Below are positions 1-6,753 of a DNA stretch of 9,016 bases, piece by piece. The DNA is from Aquisalimonas sp. (GTDB taxonomy: Bacteria > Pseudomonadota > Gammaproteobacteria > Nitrococcales > Aquisalimonadaceae), in assembly GCA_007133445.1 (NCBI GenBank), contig SLMR01000049.1, positions 1 to 9,016 on the forward strand, read 5' to 3'. The notes below the pieces were generated by a model. It made no database searches and was not told the origin of the DNA. It saw only the letters and a program-made list of their open reading frames with translations. The translations under genes were made by a program, and so were the position numbers. Numbering within the stretch: the stretch's first letter is position 1; each line of letters starts with the position of its first letter.

Positions 1-1921
1 CTTCACGCAAGAATTCTCCTTGCCGGTCTACGATTCCGCCCAGGCCAACCGCCAGCACCTGCGCCGCGCAGTCGACCTCTTCGCCGAGTCTGGCTGGACG
101 ACTCAGGGCGGCCGGCTGGTCAATGACGCCGGCGAACAATTCATAACTGTGAGCGTGGGTCACCATGGGTTGCACAGTGAAGCCCGGATCATCAAGCTCC
201 GACGGCGCTTGCTGGGCCATCTCGCGGGCTGCGGCCTCCACGGATTCCGGTGTCGCGAGATCCAGGCGTACGCCGCCCACGTCCGTCTTGTGTACAGCGC
301 CGTCAGCCCTGAGCTTGACGACATAGGGGGCGGCCAGCGTCGCGGCGATCTCCCCGGCATGTTCGGGTGTGGAGGCCGGATGGGTCTCCACCACCGGGAT
401 GTCGAATGCGGCCAGAAGCTGCTTGGATAGATCTTCGGTGAGCCATTCGTCGCCGGCATCCTGCGCGCGTTGAATGATCACTCGCGCCTCGGTGATATCC
501 GGTTCCGTGTCCTCGGGCAGCGGTCGCGGAGTCTCCAGCAGTTCCTCCTGATTGCGGCGGTACTCCAGCATCTGCATGAAGGCACGCGTTGCCAGCAGCG
601 GTGTACGAAAGGTGGGTACGCCGTGGCCGCTCAGGTGCTCGCGCGCGATCGCCGCCGTGGCCTCACCAACCCAGCTGGTGAGCACCATGCGGTGGCGTCC
701 CCAGCGCTGATCCTGCTCGGCAACACATCGTGCGACAGCGAGGGCAGCTTCCTCCGAATCGGCAATGGCGACCGGACAGTTGATCACCATCACGGCGTCC
801 ACTTCCGGCGCCTCCATGAGGACTTCCAGGCTGTCGGCATAGCGCTGGCCGGGGGCGTCACCGATGATGTCCACGGGGTTTTCCCGCGCCCAGCCTGAAG
901 GCAGCACTGCGTCAAGTCGTGCCAGAGTATCCTCGCTGAGCTCGGCCAGCACACCGCCGTTGTCGAGATACACGTCCGTGGCCATCACGCCCATGCCGCC
1001 GCCGTTACTCAGGATGGCCATCCGTTCGCCGCCGGGTACGCCGCTCAGTGCCAGCGTTCCGGCAGCAGAGAAGAGGTCGTCGAGATTGTGTACCCGGAGC
1101 ATACCTGCACGGCGGAACGCCGCGTCGTAGACACCGTCCGAGCTGGCGACGGCCCCGGTATGTGACTCCGCTGCACGCGCCGCTTCCACATGGCGGCCGC
1201 CCTTGATGACGATCACGGGTTTCATCCGCGCTGCGGCTCTGGCCGCCGACATGAACTTGCGGACATTGGTGATTACTTCCACGTGCAGCAGGATGGCGCT
1301 GGTCGTGCTGTCGGCAACGAGGTAGTCGAGCATGTCGCCGAAGTCCACGTCGCTCATGTCCCCCAGCGCCACGAGGTGGGAAAACCCCGTGCCGTGATTC
1401 GCAGCCCAGTCGATGATGGAGGTCATGATGGCGCCGGACTGCGTGACGAAGGCCACCCCGCCCGGGGTCGCGGCCATGTGGGACACGCTGGCGTTGAGAC
1501 CGGCATTGGGAACGACGGCGCCCAGGCCGTTTGGGCCAAGAACCCGCATCAGGAACGGCCGTGCGGCATCGAGAATCCGTTGCCGCCATTCCGCCCCGGC
1601 GCGTCCGGGCTGGCCGCGGCTGATGACGATGGCGGCGCGCGTGCCCCGCTCACCCAGTTCGGTAATCAATCCAGGCACGGAATCGGCCGGCGTGCAGATC
1701 ACCGCCAGGTCAGGGGTCACGGGCAAGGAGGCAACGTCGGGGTAGGCGAGGACGCCCTGAATCGAGCGATGCCGTGGGTGTACAGGCAGGATCGGGCCCT
1801 GGAAGCCGGAGTTGAAGAGGTTGCGTGCCAGGACCGCGCCGATGGAGCCCGGCTGTCGGCTTGCCCCCACGAGCGCCACGGACTGCGGCTGAAACAGCGC
1901 CGCCAGGTTGCGGGTACTCAT
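1..1921 (-). CDS. NDP-forming acyl-CoA synthetase-like protein (acetate-CoA ligase/Pat family), C-terminus lost
   Basis: It starts at ATG 1921 behind a GGAGGGG ribosome site. The frame stays open to the window edge, but family resemblance ends near residue 596 (base 134). Domains in order are a CoA-binding Rossmann domain (about 1-130, with VALVGASRQPGSIG near residues 16-28), succinyl-CoA-ligase-like domains (about 140-450), and the start of an ATP-grasp domain (about 490-596, with YVVKLRADGAVHKTDVGGV). SHTGA at 253-257 carries the histidine phosphorylated in ADP-forming acyl-CoA ligases, favouring a ligase over a pure protein acetyltransferase. The family is usually about 700 residues or more, so roughly 100 residues of ATP-grasp are missing. 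The gene lies 69 bp after the PaaF-like gene in the same orientation, so it is probably the last gene of the leftward operon. Its substrate is unknown; an aryl- or acyl-CoA of the pathway is an inference. Without the end of the ATP-grasp domain the protein should not work as a ligase. A fused GNAT domain cannot be excluded. Confidence 0.85.
   Translation of the reverse strand, partial: MSTRNLAALFQPQSVALVGASRQPGSIGAVLARNLFNSGFQGPILPVHPRHRSIQGVLAYPDVASLPVTPDLAVICTPADSVPGLITELGERGTRAAIVISRGQPGRAGAEWRQRILDAARPFLMRVLGPNGLGAVVPNAGLNASVSHMAATPGGVAFVTQSGAIMTSIIDWAANHGTGFSHLVALGDMSDVDFGDMLDYLVADSTTSAILLHVEVITNVRKFMSAARAAARMKPVIVIKGGRHVEAARAAESHTGAVASSDGVYDAAFRRAGMLRVHNLDDLFSAAGTLALSGVPGGERMAILSNGGGMGVMATDVYLDNGGVLAELSEDTLARLDAVLPSGWARENPVDIIGDAPGQRYADSLEVLMEAPEVDAVMVINCPVAIADSEEAALAVARCVAEQDQRWGRHRMVLTSWVGEATAAIAREHLSGHGVPTFRTPLLATRAFMQMLEYRRNQEELLETPRPLPEDTEPDITEARVIIQRAQDAGDEWLTEDLSKQLLAAFDIPVVETHPASTPEHAGEIAATLAAPYVVKLRADGAVHKTDVGGVRLDLATPESVEAAAREMAQQAPSELDDPGFTVQPMVTHAHSYELFAGVIDQPAALSRPARLGEEVDCAAQVLAVGLGGIVDRQGEFLRE
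2..142 (+). pseudogene. Fragment of YejA-type ABC transporter substrate-binding protein (joined at ~140)
   Basis: The plus-strand frame beginning at base 2 reads, over 47 codons, like an internal/C-terminal part of the YejA family of extracellular solute-binding proteins (SBP_bac_5; periplasmic peptide or opine-like uptake). Family-like traits are the segment FTQEFSLPVYDS, then a helix with HLRRAVDLFAESGW, then GGRLVNDAGEQF, matching the usual pattern of 'LRxAxxLLxEAGW...dGxLVnxxGEpF'. After GEQF (codon ending at 142) the family would continue with a strand such as TFEIL; instead the frame continues with unrelated sequence that is the antisense of the ligase gene. So only the part left of about 142 is credible coding sequence. 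It is cut at the window edge on the left and by the junction on the right. It has no functional link to the paa genes. It may be a gene remnant or an assembly artefact; recognition is from memory of the family, without an alignment. Confidence 0.6.
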
Positions 1922-1990
1922 TCGGCCCCTCCGTTGGTGCGTCTCATGGTTGTCTGTTCGGTCCAGGGGGAGGCGCCGGCTCCTTCGTGG

Positions 1991-2773
1991 TCAACGGTTG
2001 CGGAACGCGGGAGGCCGCTTGTCGATGAAGGCGTTCATCCCCTCGGTCCGATCCTCACTGGCGAAACAGCTATGGAACATGCGGCGCTCGAACAGCAGGC
2101 CACTGGACAAGGGCATCTCGAACGCCTGATTGATGGACTCCTTGATCAGCTGTGTACTCATCCTCGAGTGTGCCGCGATGGTCCGGGCGGTGGCCAGTGT
2201 GTCGCCATGGAGCTTGTCCGCGGTGGTGATGTAGGCCACCAGTCCGGCCTGCAGCGCTTCCTCGGCGTCCATGAAGCGGCCGGTGAGGCACAGTTCCATG
2301 GCACGCGCCTTACCCACCGCTCGGGCCATTCGCTGTGTACCGCCAGCGCCGGGCATGATCGCCAGTTTGACTTCGGGCTGGCCGAAGCGGGCGGTGTCCG
2401 CGGCGATGATGAAATCGCAGCTCATGGCCAACTCGCAGCCACCGCCCAGGCAGTAGCCCGAGACTGCAGCGATCACCGGTTTGCGGTATTCCTTGAGGAC
2501 CGTCCAGCCGGATGCCGAGAACGGGAAATCATCGTAGACCGCATCGACGCAGCTCAGCTGCGCCATATCCTTGATGTCGGCTCCGGCGGCGAAGGCTTCC
2601 TCGCTCCCCGTGATGATGACCACGTTGATGCGTTCGTTCTCGGCGAACGTCTCGAGCGCCTGTCCCACTTCCTGCATCAACTCGCCGCACAGCGCGTTCA
2701 TGGCCTCAGGCCGATGGAGCCTGATCTCGCCCACGTTGCCGTGGTCGGTCAGAACGATGTGTTGAGTGTTCAT
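1991..2773 (-). CDS. paaF: Enoyl-CoA hydratase, PaaF type (2,3-dehydroadipyl-CoA hydratase)
   Basis: This is a 260-residue crotonase-fold protein, the usual full length. In the phenylacetyl-CoA pathway PaaF hydrates 2,3-didehydroadipyl-CoA to 3-hydroxyadipyl-CoA in the cytosol. Visible motifs are the oxyanion-hole segment FAAGADIKDM (61-70), the second oxyanion strand YCLGGGCELA (107-116), and the two catalytic glutamates E114 and E134 (QPEVKLAIMPGAGGTQR), spaced 20 apart as in classical enoyl-CoA hydratases. The C-terminal EGMNAFIDKRPPAF is also typical. Keeping both glutamates separates it from the PaaG isomerase in the same window. Its ATG overlaps the paaY stop by 4 bp (ATGA, 2770-2773), so translation is probably coupled. 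Context supports PaaF, but a general short-chain enoyl-CoA hydratase (FadB1x-like) cannot be ruled out from sequence alone. Confidence 0.85.
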   Translation of the reverse strand: MNTQHIVLTDHGNVGEIRLHRPEAMNALCGELMQEVGQALETFAENERINVVIITGSEEAFAAGADIKDMAQLSCVDAVYDDFPFSASGWTVLKEYRKPVIAAVSGYCLGGGCELAMSCDFIIAADTARFGQPEVKLAIMPGAGGTQRMARAVGKARAMELCLTGRFMDAEEALQAGLVAYITTADKLHGDTLATARTIAAHSRMSTQLIKESINQAFEMPLSSGLLFERRMFHSCFASEDRTEGMNAFIDKRPPAFRNR

Positions 2774-3390
2774 GCGTCGCCCTGTGTGTTGCGTTCCCGG
2801 CTCGCGAACAGAGGCTCGTAATCGGAGACCTGCAGTCGCGGACGATCCGGCTCCGGAGCATCCAGTGGCACCACTTCCACCATGGAAGCCTGGGAGCGAC
2901 GGGTGAGTTCCTGGTAAGTCCGGGTGCCTTCCGACTTCCAGGCGATCTCGTCGTCGGTCAACGGTCGTCGGACGGTGGCAGGGCTGCCCACCGCCAGGTG
3001 CCGTGCGTCGATGCGGCTCTTTGCTTTGACGAAGGAGCAGGCCGCCACAATCGCCGATTCGCCGACCTCGGCGTTATCCATGACCACACTGTTCATGCCG
3101 ATCATGGCGTTCTCGCCGATGTGGCAGCCGTGCAGGACGGCACCGTGGCCGATGTGGCCGTTGGCTTCGACGATGGTGTCGGTGCCGGGGAAGCCATGCA
3201 TGACACAGGTGTCCTGAAGATTGCTGCCTGCCTCCAGGACCAGTCGTCCGAAGTCCCCGCGCAATGCGGCGCAGGGACCCACATAGACACCCGCGCGGAT
3301 GATCACGTCCCCGATCAGCACGGCGGTGGGATGCACGAAGGCCTCCGGGTGGATGACTGGCCGGATTCCGTCAATGGCATAGCTGGGCAT
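2770..3390 (-). CDS. paaY: PaaY: hexapeptide-repeat thioesterase of the phenylacetate pathway
   Basis: This 206-residue protein is a left-handed beta-helix of the gamma-carbonic anhydrase type. PaaY hydrolyses CoA esters, notably the dead-end 2-hydroxycyclohepta-1,4,6-triene-1-formyl-CoA, and so frees CoA when the ring-opened aldehyde cyclises spontaneously. Isoleucine/valine-rich hexapeptide repeats run from about 20 to 135. The family's core residues are present: R44 in ALRGDFG, Q59-D60, and the three metal-binding histidines H65, H82 (IGHG) and H87 (LHGC). The C-terminal half has the PaaY-like pattern AVGSPATVRRPLTDDEIAWK followed by a helix and a polar tail. The start ATG at 3390 has a GGGAGAAG ribosome site. 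It lies 24 bp after the paaN stop and overlaps the next gene by 4 bp. In E. coli paaY follows paaX; here it sits in the opposite operon. Confidence 0.9.
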   Translation of the reverse strand: MPSYAIDGIRPVIHPEAFVHPTAVLIGDVIIRAGVYVGPCAALRGDFGRLVLEAGSNLQDTCVMHGFPGTDTIVEANGHIGHGAVLHGCHIGENAMIGMNSVVMDNAEVGESAIVAACSFVKAKSRIDARHLAVGSPATVRRPLTDDEIAWKSEGTRTYQELTRRSQASMVEVVPLDAPEPDRPRLQVSDYEPLFASRERNTQGDA

Positions 3391-3414
3391 GCTGGCTTCT
3401 CCCGGGTTGCTTGC

Positions 3415-5082
3415 TCAGGCGGCGTGACGGCGCGTCTGCACCACCCGGAAACGGTTGGCAACGAAGGCCGCATCACAGAGCGCCGCGTTCGCGGCCGGGT
3501 TCGCACCCGTCCCGTGGTAGTCGCTAAACGCCGCGGTCTGATTCACGAACACTCCGCCGAGCAGGTTCTCGGACAGCGAGACGCCTGCGTCCAGCGCCGC
3601 CTCCCGCATCGCGTCCAGGACCTGGTCGCTGGTGCTGTAAACAGCCCACGTCATCGCCCCCTTGCTGCGGGCCAGCCGTCGGGCGCGTTCGATGCTGTCA
3701 CTGGTGCAGTCGGTGGCGATGAGCAATGAGATGGGCCCGAACAGCTCGCGCTGGTAGGCATTCTCGTCGCTGGCATCCACCGCCAGCATCAAGGGCGTGT
3801 GGACGCGGGCGCCCTCGAACTGCGGGTGTTCCCGGGTTTCCGAGTCCAGCACCACACGCCCCAGCTTCCTCGACTCCTCGATGCGCGCTGCCGTCACCGG
3901 CGCCTGAATGGCACCCAGCACGGCGGTAGCGCGGTCGTTGTCGGAGAGGAACTTGGTTACGCCATCCGCCAGTGCCTGCGCCACGTCGTCAAAACTCAGG
4001 TGCCCCTGGTCGGTGTCGATGCCGTCCCGCGGGATGAACAGGTTCTGGGGTGTGGTGCACATCTGCCCGGAGTACAGGCTGAGCGAGAACGCCAGGTTCT
4101 GGCACATGGCCTTGAGGTTGTCGGTGGAGTCGATGACGATGCCGTTGACCCCCGCCTTCTCCGTATACACCTGCGCGTGGTGACAGTTCTGCTCCAGCCA
4201 TTCGCCGAAGCCCGAGCTGCCGGTGAAGTCAATCACCTGGATGCGCTCGTCCAGCGCCAGTTCCTTGGTCACAGGTGCCTCGGCCGTGTCGGCCACCATG
4301 GAGACAAGCCACGGATCGAAACCGGCCTCCTTCAGGACCTCCTGGCAGACCTCGACGGTGATGGCCAGGGGCAGAATGGTCTGCGGATGCGGCTTCACCA
4401 CAACCGGGTTCCCGGTGGCAAGGCTGGCGAACAGCCCCGGATAGCCGTTCCAGGTGGGGAAAGTCGAGACGCCGATCATCAGCGCCAGACCACGAGGGAC
4501 GATGTGGAAGTCCTTGTCCATCTCCAGCGGGTCCCGCTTGCCCTGAGGCTTGGTCCAGTGGGTCTGACTCGGGTGCCGGGTCATGGCCTCATACGCATAC
4601 GCAACGGCCTCCAGGCCGCGATCCTGGGCGTGGGTGCCGCCGGCCTGGAACGCCATCGGGAAGGCCTGGCCGGTGGTATGCATCACGGCATGGGCGAGTT
4701 CGAAGCTACGCTTGTTCAGCCGCTCGAGGATTTCCACGCAGACTCCCGCACGCTCCTGCGGTCCTGCATCACGCCAGGCCTTGAGCGACTTTTCCATTGC
4801 CGGTAGCAACTGCTGTGTGTCCACCTGCGGGTAACGGATCCCCAGGTCGAATCCATAGGGGGAACGCTCGGCGCCGATTTCTCCGGTGATCCCGGGCATC
4901 TCCAGCTGGAAAGGTTGGTTCAGTCGTGCCTTGAAGGCCGCTTCGCCGGCGGCAGGTGCTTCCTCACCGTAAACCTTGCCGCTGGGGGCTTCGGGGTAGG
5001 GGCTCCAGAACTCCCGCGTTCGGCTCGCCTCTACGGCCTTCTCGAGGGTGTCCCGGTGTTTGTCGAAATAGGGCTGGGTCAT
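3415..5082 (-). CDS. paaN: PaaN: ring-opening semialdehyde dehydrogenase (no hydratase domain)
   Basis: This 555-residue protein belongs to the PaaN branch of the aldehyde dehydrogenase superfamily (the stand-alone type of about 550 aa, not the PaaZ fusion). It should oxidise 3-oxo-5,6-dehydrosuberyl-CoA semialdehyde, formed by hydrolysis of oxepin-CoA, to the acid using NAD(P)+. Motifs seen are a long N-terminal extension (1-90) typical of this branch, STFPTWNGYPG (206-216), the cofactor lysine K230 in VVVKPHP, the FTGSSGFG segment (286-293), the general-base position E308 in YTEKAG, the catalytic cysteine C342 in YSGQMCTTPQN, and E446 in RELFGP. There is no C-terminal MaoC/hotdog domain, which PaaZ would carry after about residue 520, so ring cleavage needs a separate enzyme. 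The ATG at 5082 follows a strong GGGAGGAG site. It is the first gene of the leftward operon. Confidence 0.9.
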   Translation of the reverse strand: MTQPYFDKHRDTLEKAVEASRTREFWSPYPEAPSGKVYGEEAPAAGEAAFKARLNQPFQLEMPGITGEIGAERSPYGFDLGIRYPQVDTQQLLPAMEKSLKAWRDAGPQERAGVCVEILERLNKRSFELAHAVMHTTGQAFPMAFQAGGTHAQDRGLEAVAYAYEAMTRHPSQTHWTKPQGKRDPLEMDKDFHIVPRGLALMIGVSTFPTWNGYPGLFASLATGNPVVVKPHPQTILPLAITVEVCQEVLKEAGFDPWLVSMVADTAEAPVTKELALDERIQVIDFTGSSGFGEWLEQNCHHAQVYTEKAGVNGIVIDSTDNLKAMCQNLAFSLSLYSGQMCTTPQNLFIPRDGIDTDQGHLSFDDVAQALADGVTKFLSDNDRATAVLGAIQAPVTAARIEESRKLGRVVLDSETREHPQFEGARVHTPLMLAVDASDENAYQRELFGPISLLIATDCTSDSIERARRLARSKGAMTWAVYSTSDQVLDAMREAALDAGVSLSENLLGGVFVNQTAAFSDYHGTGANPAANAALCDAAFVANRFRVVQTRRHAA

Positions 5083-5304
5083 TTGCTCCTCCCAAGGGGC
5101 TGTTTGCCGGTCCGGGCATTAACGGCTCCGGTCGAGTAAGTAATCATCCGTGGCGCGCAGCATGCGCGTCGGATGTGTCAGGTCATGGCAGACTTTCGGA
5201 GCATGCGCGCTCAGACGTTAAGGCCTATGCATGGCAGGTGGTTAAAGGTCGCTCGGCACCTGATCGTTATGCAGGCCAGTCCGGACTCCGCCGCTCGTCA
5301 TTTT

Positions 5305-5354
5305 TATTGTGATACATAAGCGCTTCATGTCAACGACAAACTTGTAACACATTA
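5305..5354. promoter_or_regulatory. Inverted repeat, candidate PaaX operator
   Basis: Left arm TATTGTGATACA (5305-5316) and right arm TGTAACACATTA (5343-5354) are complementary at 10 of 12 positions, with arm centres about 38 bp apart. A perfect 8-bp palindrome, AAGCGCTT (5318-5325), lies between them. The left arm contains TGTGAT, recalling the TGTGATTC-like half sites I remember for E. coli PaaX. The left arm covers the leftward -10 and the right arm covers the rightward -35, so one repressor could silence both operons until phenylacetyl-CoA releases it. That PaaX rather than another regulator binds here is inference. Confidence 0.45.
5306..5333 (-). promoter_or_regulatory. Candidate sigma70 promoter for paaN-paaY-paaF (leftward)
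   Basis: On the minus strand a perfect -35 TTGACA (plus-strand 5328-5333) is followed after 16 bp by CACAAT (5306-5311), a 4/6 match to TATAAT. The start of transcription would be near 5299, giving a leader of about 215 nt before paaN. The spacing is one base short of ideal. The -10 lies within one arm of the inverted repeat at 5305-5354. Prediction only. Confidence 0.5.
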
Positions 5355-5370
5355 GGTGGTACGCTATGGT
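5342..5370 (+). promoter_or_regulatory. Candidate sigma70 promoter for paaG-paaI-paaK-paaX (rightward)
   Basis: TTGTAA (5342-5347, 4/6 to TTGACA) and TATGGT (5365-5370, 4/6 to TATAAT) are separated by the ideal 17 bp. Transcription would start near 5377, leaving a leader of about 47 nt before the GTG of paaG. The -35 lies inside the right arm of the inverted repeat, so a bound repressor would block it. Prediction only. Confidence 0.45.
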
Positions 5371-5423
5371 TCCTTCCATGTCGATAAGAAAGGGAATCGC
5401 AGCCATTCCCCGGAGGAGGACCC

Positions 5424-6215
5424 GTGTCATTTGAAACCATTGAGTTTTCACTGCAGTCGGGCATCGCCCGTCTGGTGCTGAATCGCCCGGATAACCTGAA
5501 CAGCTTCAACGTCACCATGCACGACGAGATGCGGCAGGCAATGGATGAGTTGGAGGCGTCCGAAGGGGTGCGGGTCCTGCTGCTCTCCGCGCGTGGCCGT
5601 GCGTTCTGTGCTGGCCAGGATTTGTCGGATCGCAGTGTGGCGCCCGGGGATCAGGTGCCTGATCTCGGCGAATCACTGGAGATGCGATACAACCCCCTGA
5701 TTCGACGCTTGCGGGCGCTGCCCCTGCCCGTGGTCTGTGCCGTGAATGGTGTTGCCGCGGGCGCAGGTGCGAATCTGGCCCTTGCATGTGACATCGTGCT
5801 CGCTGCGCGCTCGGCGAAGTTCGTGCAGGTGTTCTGCAATATCGGGCTGGTGCCGGATTCCGGAGGAACCTGGCATCTACCACGGCTGGTCGGGCATGCA
5901 CGAGCGACCGCGTTGGCGATGCTCGGGGACAAGGTTTCAGCCGAGCAGGCAGAAAACTGGGGCATGATCTGGCGGGCGGTTGATGACGATGCGCTGGGTG
6001 ATGAAGCGGAGACATTGCTGAATCATTTCGCGCAACAACCCACTAGAGGGCTGGCGAACATCAAGAGGGCGCTGGCTGCCTCCTGGGACAACTCGCTGGA
6101 CCAGCAGCTTGATCTGGAGCGGGATCTGCAGCGCGACAGCGGCAGGACTGCGGACTATCGCGAGGGTGTCACCGCCTTCATGGAAAAGCGTAAGCCGGTG
6201 TTCACCGGCCGTTAG
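5424..6215 (+). CDS. paaG: PaaG: 1,2-epoxyphenylacetyl-CoA isomerase
   Basis: This 263-residue crotonase-superfamily protein converts ring-1,2-epoxyphenylacetyl-CoA to oxepin-CoA in the cytosol, and in E. coli also shifts a double bond later in the pathway. Motifs are oxyanion segments FCAGQDLSDR (61-70) and VAAGAGANLALACD (110-123), and the catalytic aspartate D145 in IGLVPDSGGTW (140-150). The first glutamate of hydratases is replaced (GAGANLA rather than GGGCELA), as expected for PaaG and unlike the PaaF-type gene at 1991-2773. The start is GTG at 5424, chosen because a strong GGAGGAGG site (5412-5419) lies 4 bases before it and no in-frame ATG lies upstream. It is the first gene of the rightward operon, followed 22 bp later by paaI. 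Confidence 0.92.
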   Translation: MSFETIEFSLQSGIARLVLNRPDNLNSFNVTMHDEMRQAMDELEASEGVRVLLLSARGRAFCAGQDLSDRSVAPGDQVPDLGESLEMRYNPLIRRLRALPLPVVCAVNGVAAGAGANLALACDIVLAARSAKFVQVFCNIGLVPDSGGTWHLPRLVGHARATALAMLGDKVSAEQAENWGMIWRAVDDDALGDEAETLLNHFAQQPTRGLANIKRALAASWDNSLDQQLDLERDLQRDSGRTADYREGVTAFMEKRKPVFTGR

Positions 6216-6237
6216 CCCCATGCCCACGGAGCGCAAC

Positions 6238-6708
6238 ATGTCTGAGGAGAAAGTAGCAGAGCGCATCGCTCCCGAGCAGATGGCGAAACGGTGTGCCCAG
6301 GCCATGTGGGAGGACGATCATGCCTCCCAGGCGATGGGGATGCGGATTGTTGAGGTCGCGCCGAAGTATGCCCGGCTCGCCATGCCTGTCCGAAGGGACA
6401 TGCTTAATGGCCACGCGAATTGCCACGGTGGCTTTATTTTCACCCTGGCGGACTCGAGCTTCGCGTTCGCGTGCAACTGGTCCAACCGCCTGACCGTTGC
6501 CTCCAGCGGCACGATCGAATTTCTCGCTCCGGCCCGCGAGGGCGACGTGCTTACGGCGACGGCGGAGGAGCGTAGCCGGGCCGGGCGCACCGGCGTCTAC
6601 GACGCAACTGTCACCAATCAGCGGGGTGACCTCGTGGCGTTGTTCCGCGGCCGCTCCTACGCGGTCCCCGGCGAGTTGATACCGGGCCTCGAGCTGGACG
6701 AGTCTTGA
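6238..6708 (+). CDS. paaI: PaaI: hydroxyphenylacetyl-CoA thioesterase (hotdog fold)
   Basis: This 156-residue hotdog thioesterase hydrolyses hydroxylated phenylacetyl-CoA side products and so returns trapped CoA. The signature NGHANCHGGFIFTLADSSFA spans 57-76; N57 and D72 are 15 residues apart, as the catalytic N46 and D61 are in E. coli PaaI, and H63 is also conserved. The remaining beta-strand pattern (SSGTIEFLAPAREGDVL, then GRTGVYDATVTN) fits the family. The ATG at 6238 is chosen because GGAG at 6228-6231 sits 6 bases upstream. The in-frame ATG at 6220 would add MPTERN but has no ribosome site, and the still longer frame lies inside paaG. A hairpin follows the stop codon before paaK. Confidence 0.92.
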   Translation: MSEEKVAERIAPEQMAKRCAQAMWEDDHASQAMGMRIVEVAPKYARLAMPVRRDMLNGHANCHGGFIFTLADSSFAFACNWSNRLTVASSGTIEFLAPAREGDVLTATAEERSRAGRTGVYDATVTNQRGDLVALFRGRSYAVPGELIPGLELDES

Positions 6709-6715
6709 TTTTAAT

Positions 6716-6731
6716 GGCGCTGGAGAGCGCC
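6716..6731 (+). other. Intercistronic hairpin between paaI and paaK
   Basis: GGCGCT (6716-6721), loop GGAG (6722-6725) and AGCGCC (6726-6731) form a perfect 6-bp stem with a tetraloop. No U-run follows on either strand, so it is not a rho-independent terminator. It lies just upstream of the paaK ribosome site (GGAGGAG, 6738-6744) and could affect mRNA processing, stability or paaK translation; that role is inference. Confidence 0.5.
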
Positions 6732-6753
6732 AGGGTTGGAGGAGAAGTACATC

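Larger units (their letters stand above)
5083..5423. promoter_or_regulatory. Divergent control region between paaN and paaG
   Basis: This 341-bp stretch has no credible gene; short open frames in it lack ribosome sites and family resemblance. The right third (5301-5370) is AT-richer and holds both candidate promoters and the inverted repeat listed separately. The left part (5083-5300) would be the long untranslated leader of the paaN transcript. It contains a 10-bp direct repeat (AGCATGCGCG at 5159-5168 and 5200-5209), the first copy within a small hairpin. The strong ribosome sites of both first genes lie at the two ends. The arrangement suggests joint regulation of both operons by PaaX encoded in the rightward unit. 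Confidence 0.75.

Noticed and set aside
1922..1990. Gap between the PaaF-type gene and the ligase gene as a promoter or terminator
   Set aside because: No convincing -35/-10 pair or stem with T-run was found; only the ribosome site of the ligase gene is clear.
1190..2821. Very long plus-strand open frame (543 codons) antisense to the ligase and PaaF-type genes
   Set aside because: Its composition is the typical Gly/Arg/His-rich shadow of GC-rich coding DNA, no domain is recognisable, and the opposite strand carries clear conserved motifs throughout.
3799..4806. Plus-strand open frame of 335 codons inside paaN
   Set aside because: It is antisense to a complete PaaN with all catalytic residues, and it has no family resemblance or good ribosome site.
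6109..6237. Earlier starts for PaaI (6109 or 6220)
   Set aside because: The first lies within paaG and the added residues are an out-of-frame reading of it; the second lacks a ribosome site, while ATG 6238 has one at proper distance.
6736..6753. TTG start extending PaaK by six residues
   Set aside because: The extension overlaps the GGAGGAG ribosome site serving ATG 6754, and the shorter form matches the usual PaaK N-terminus.
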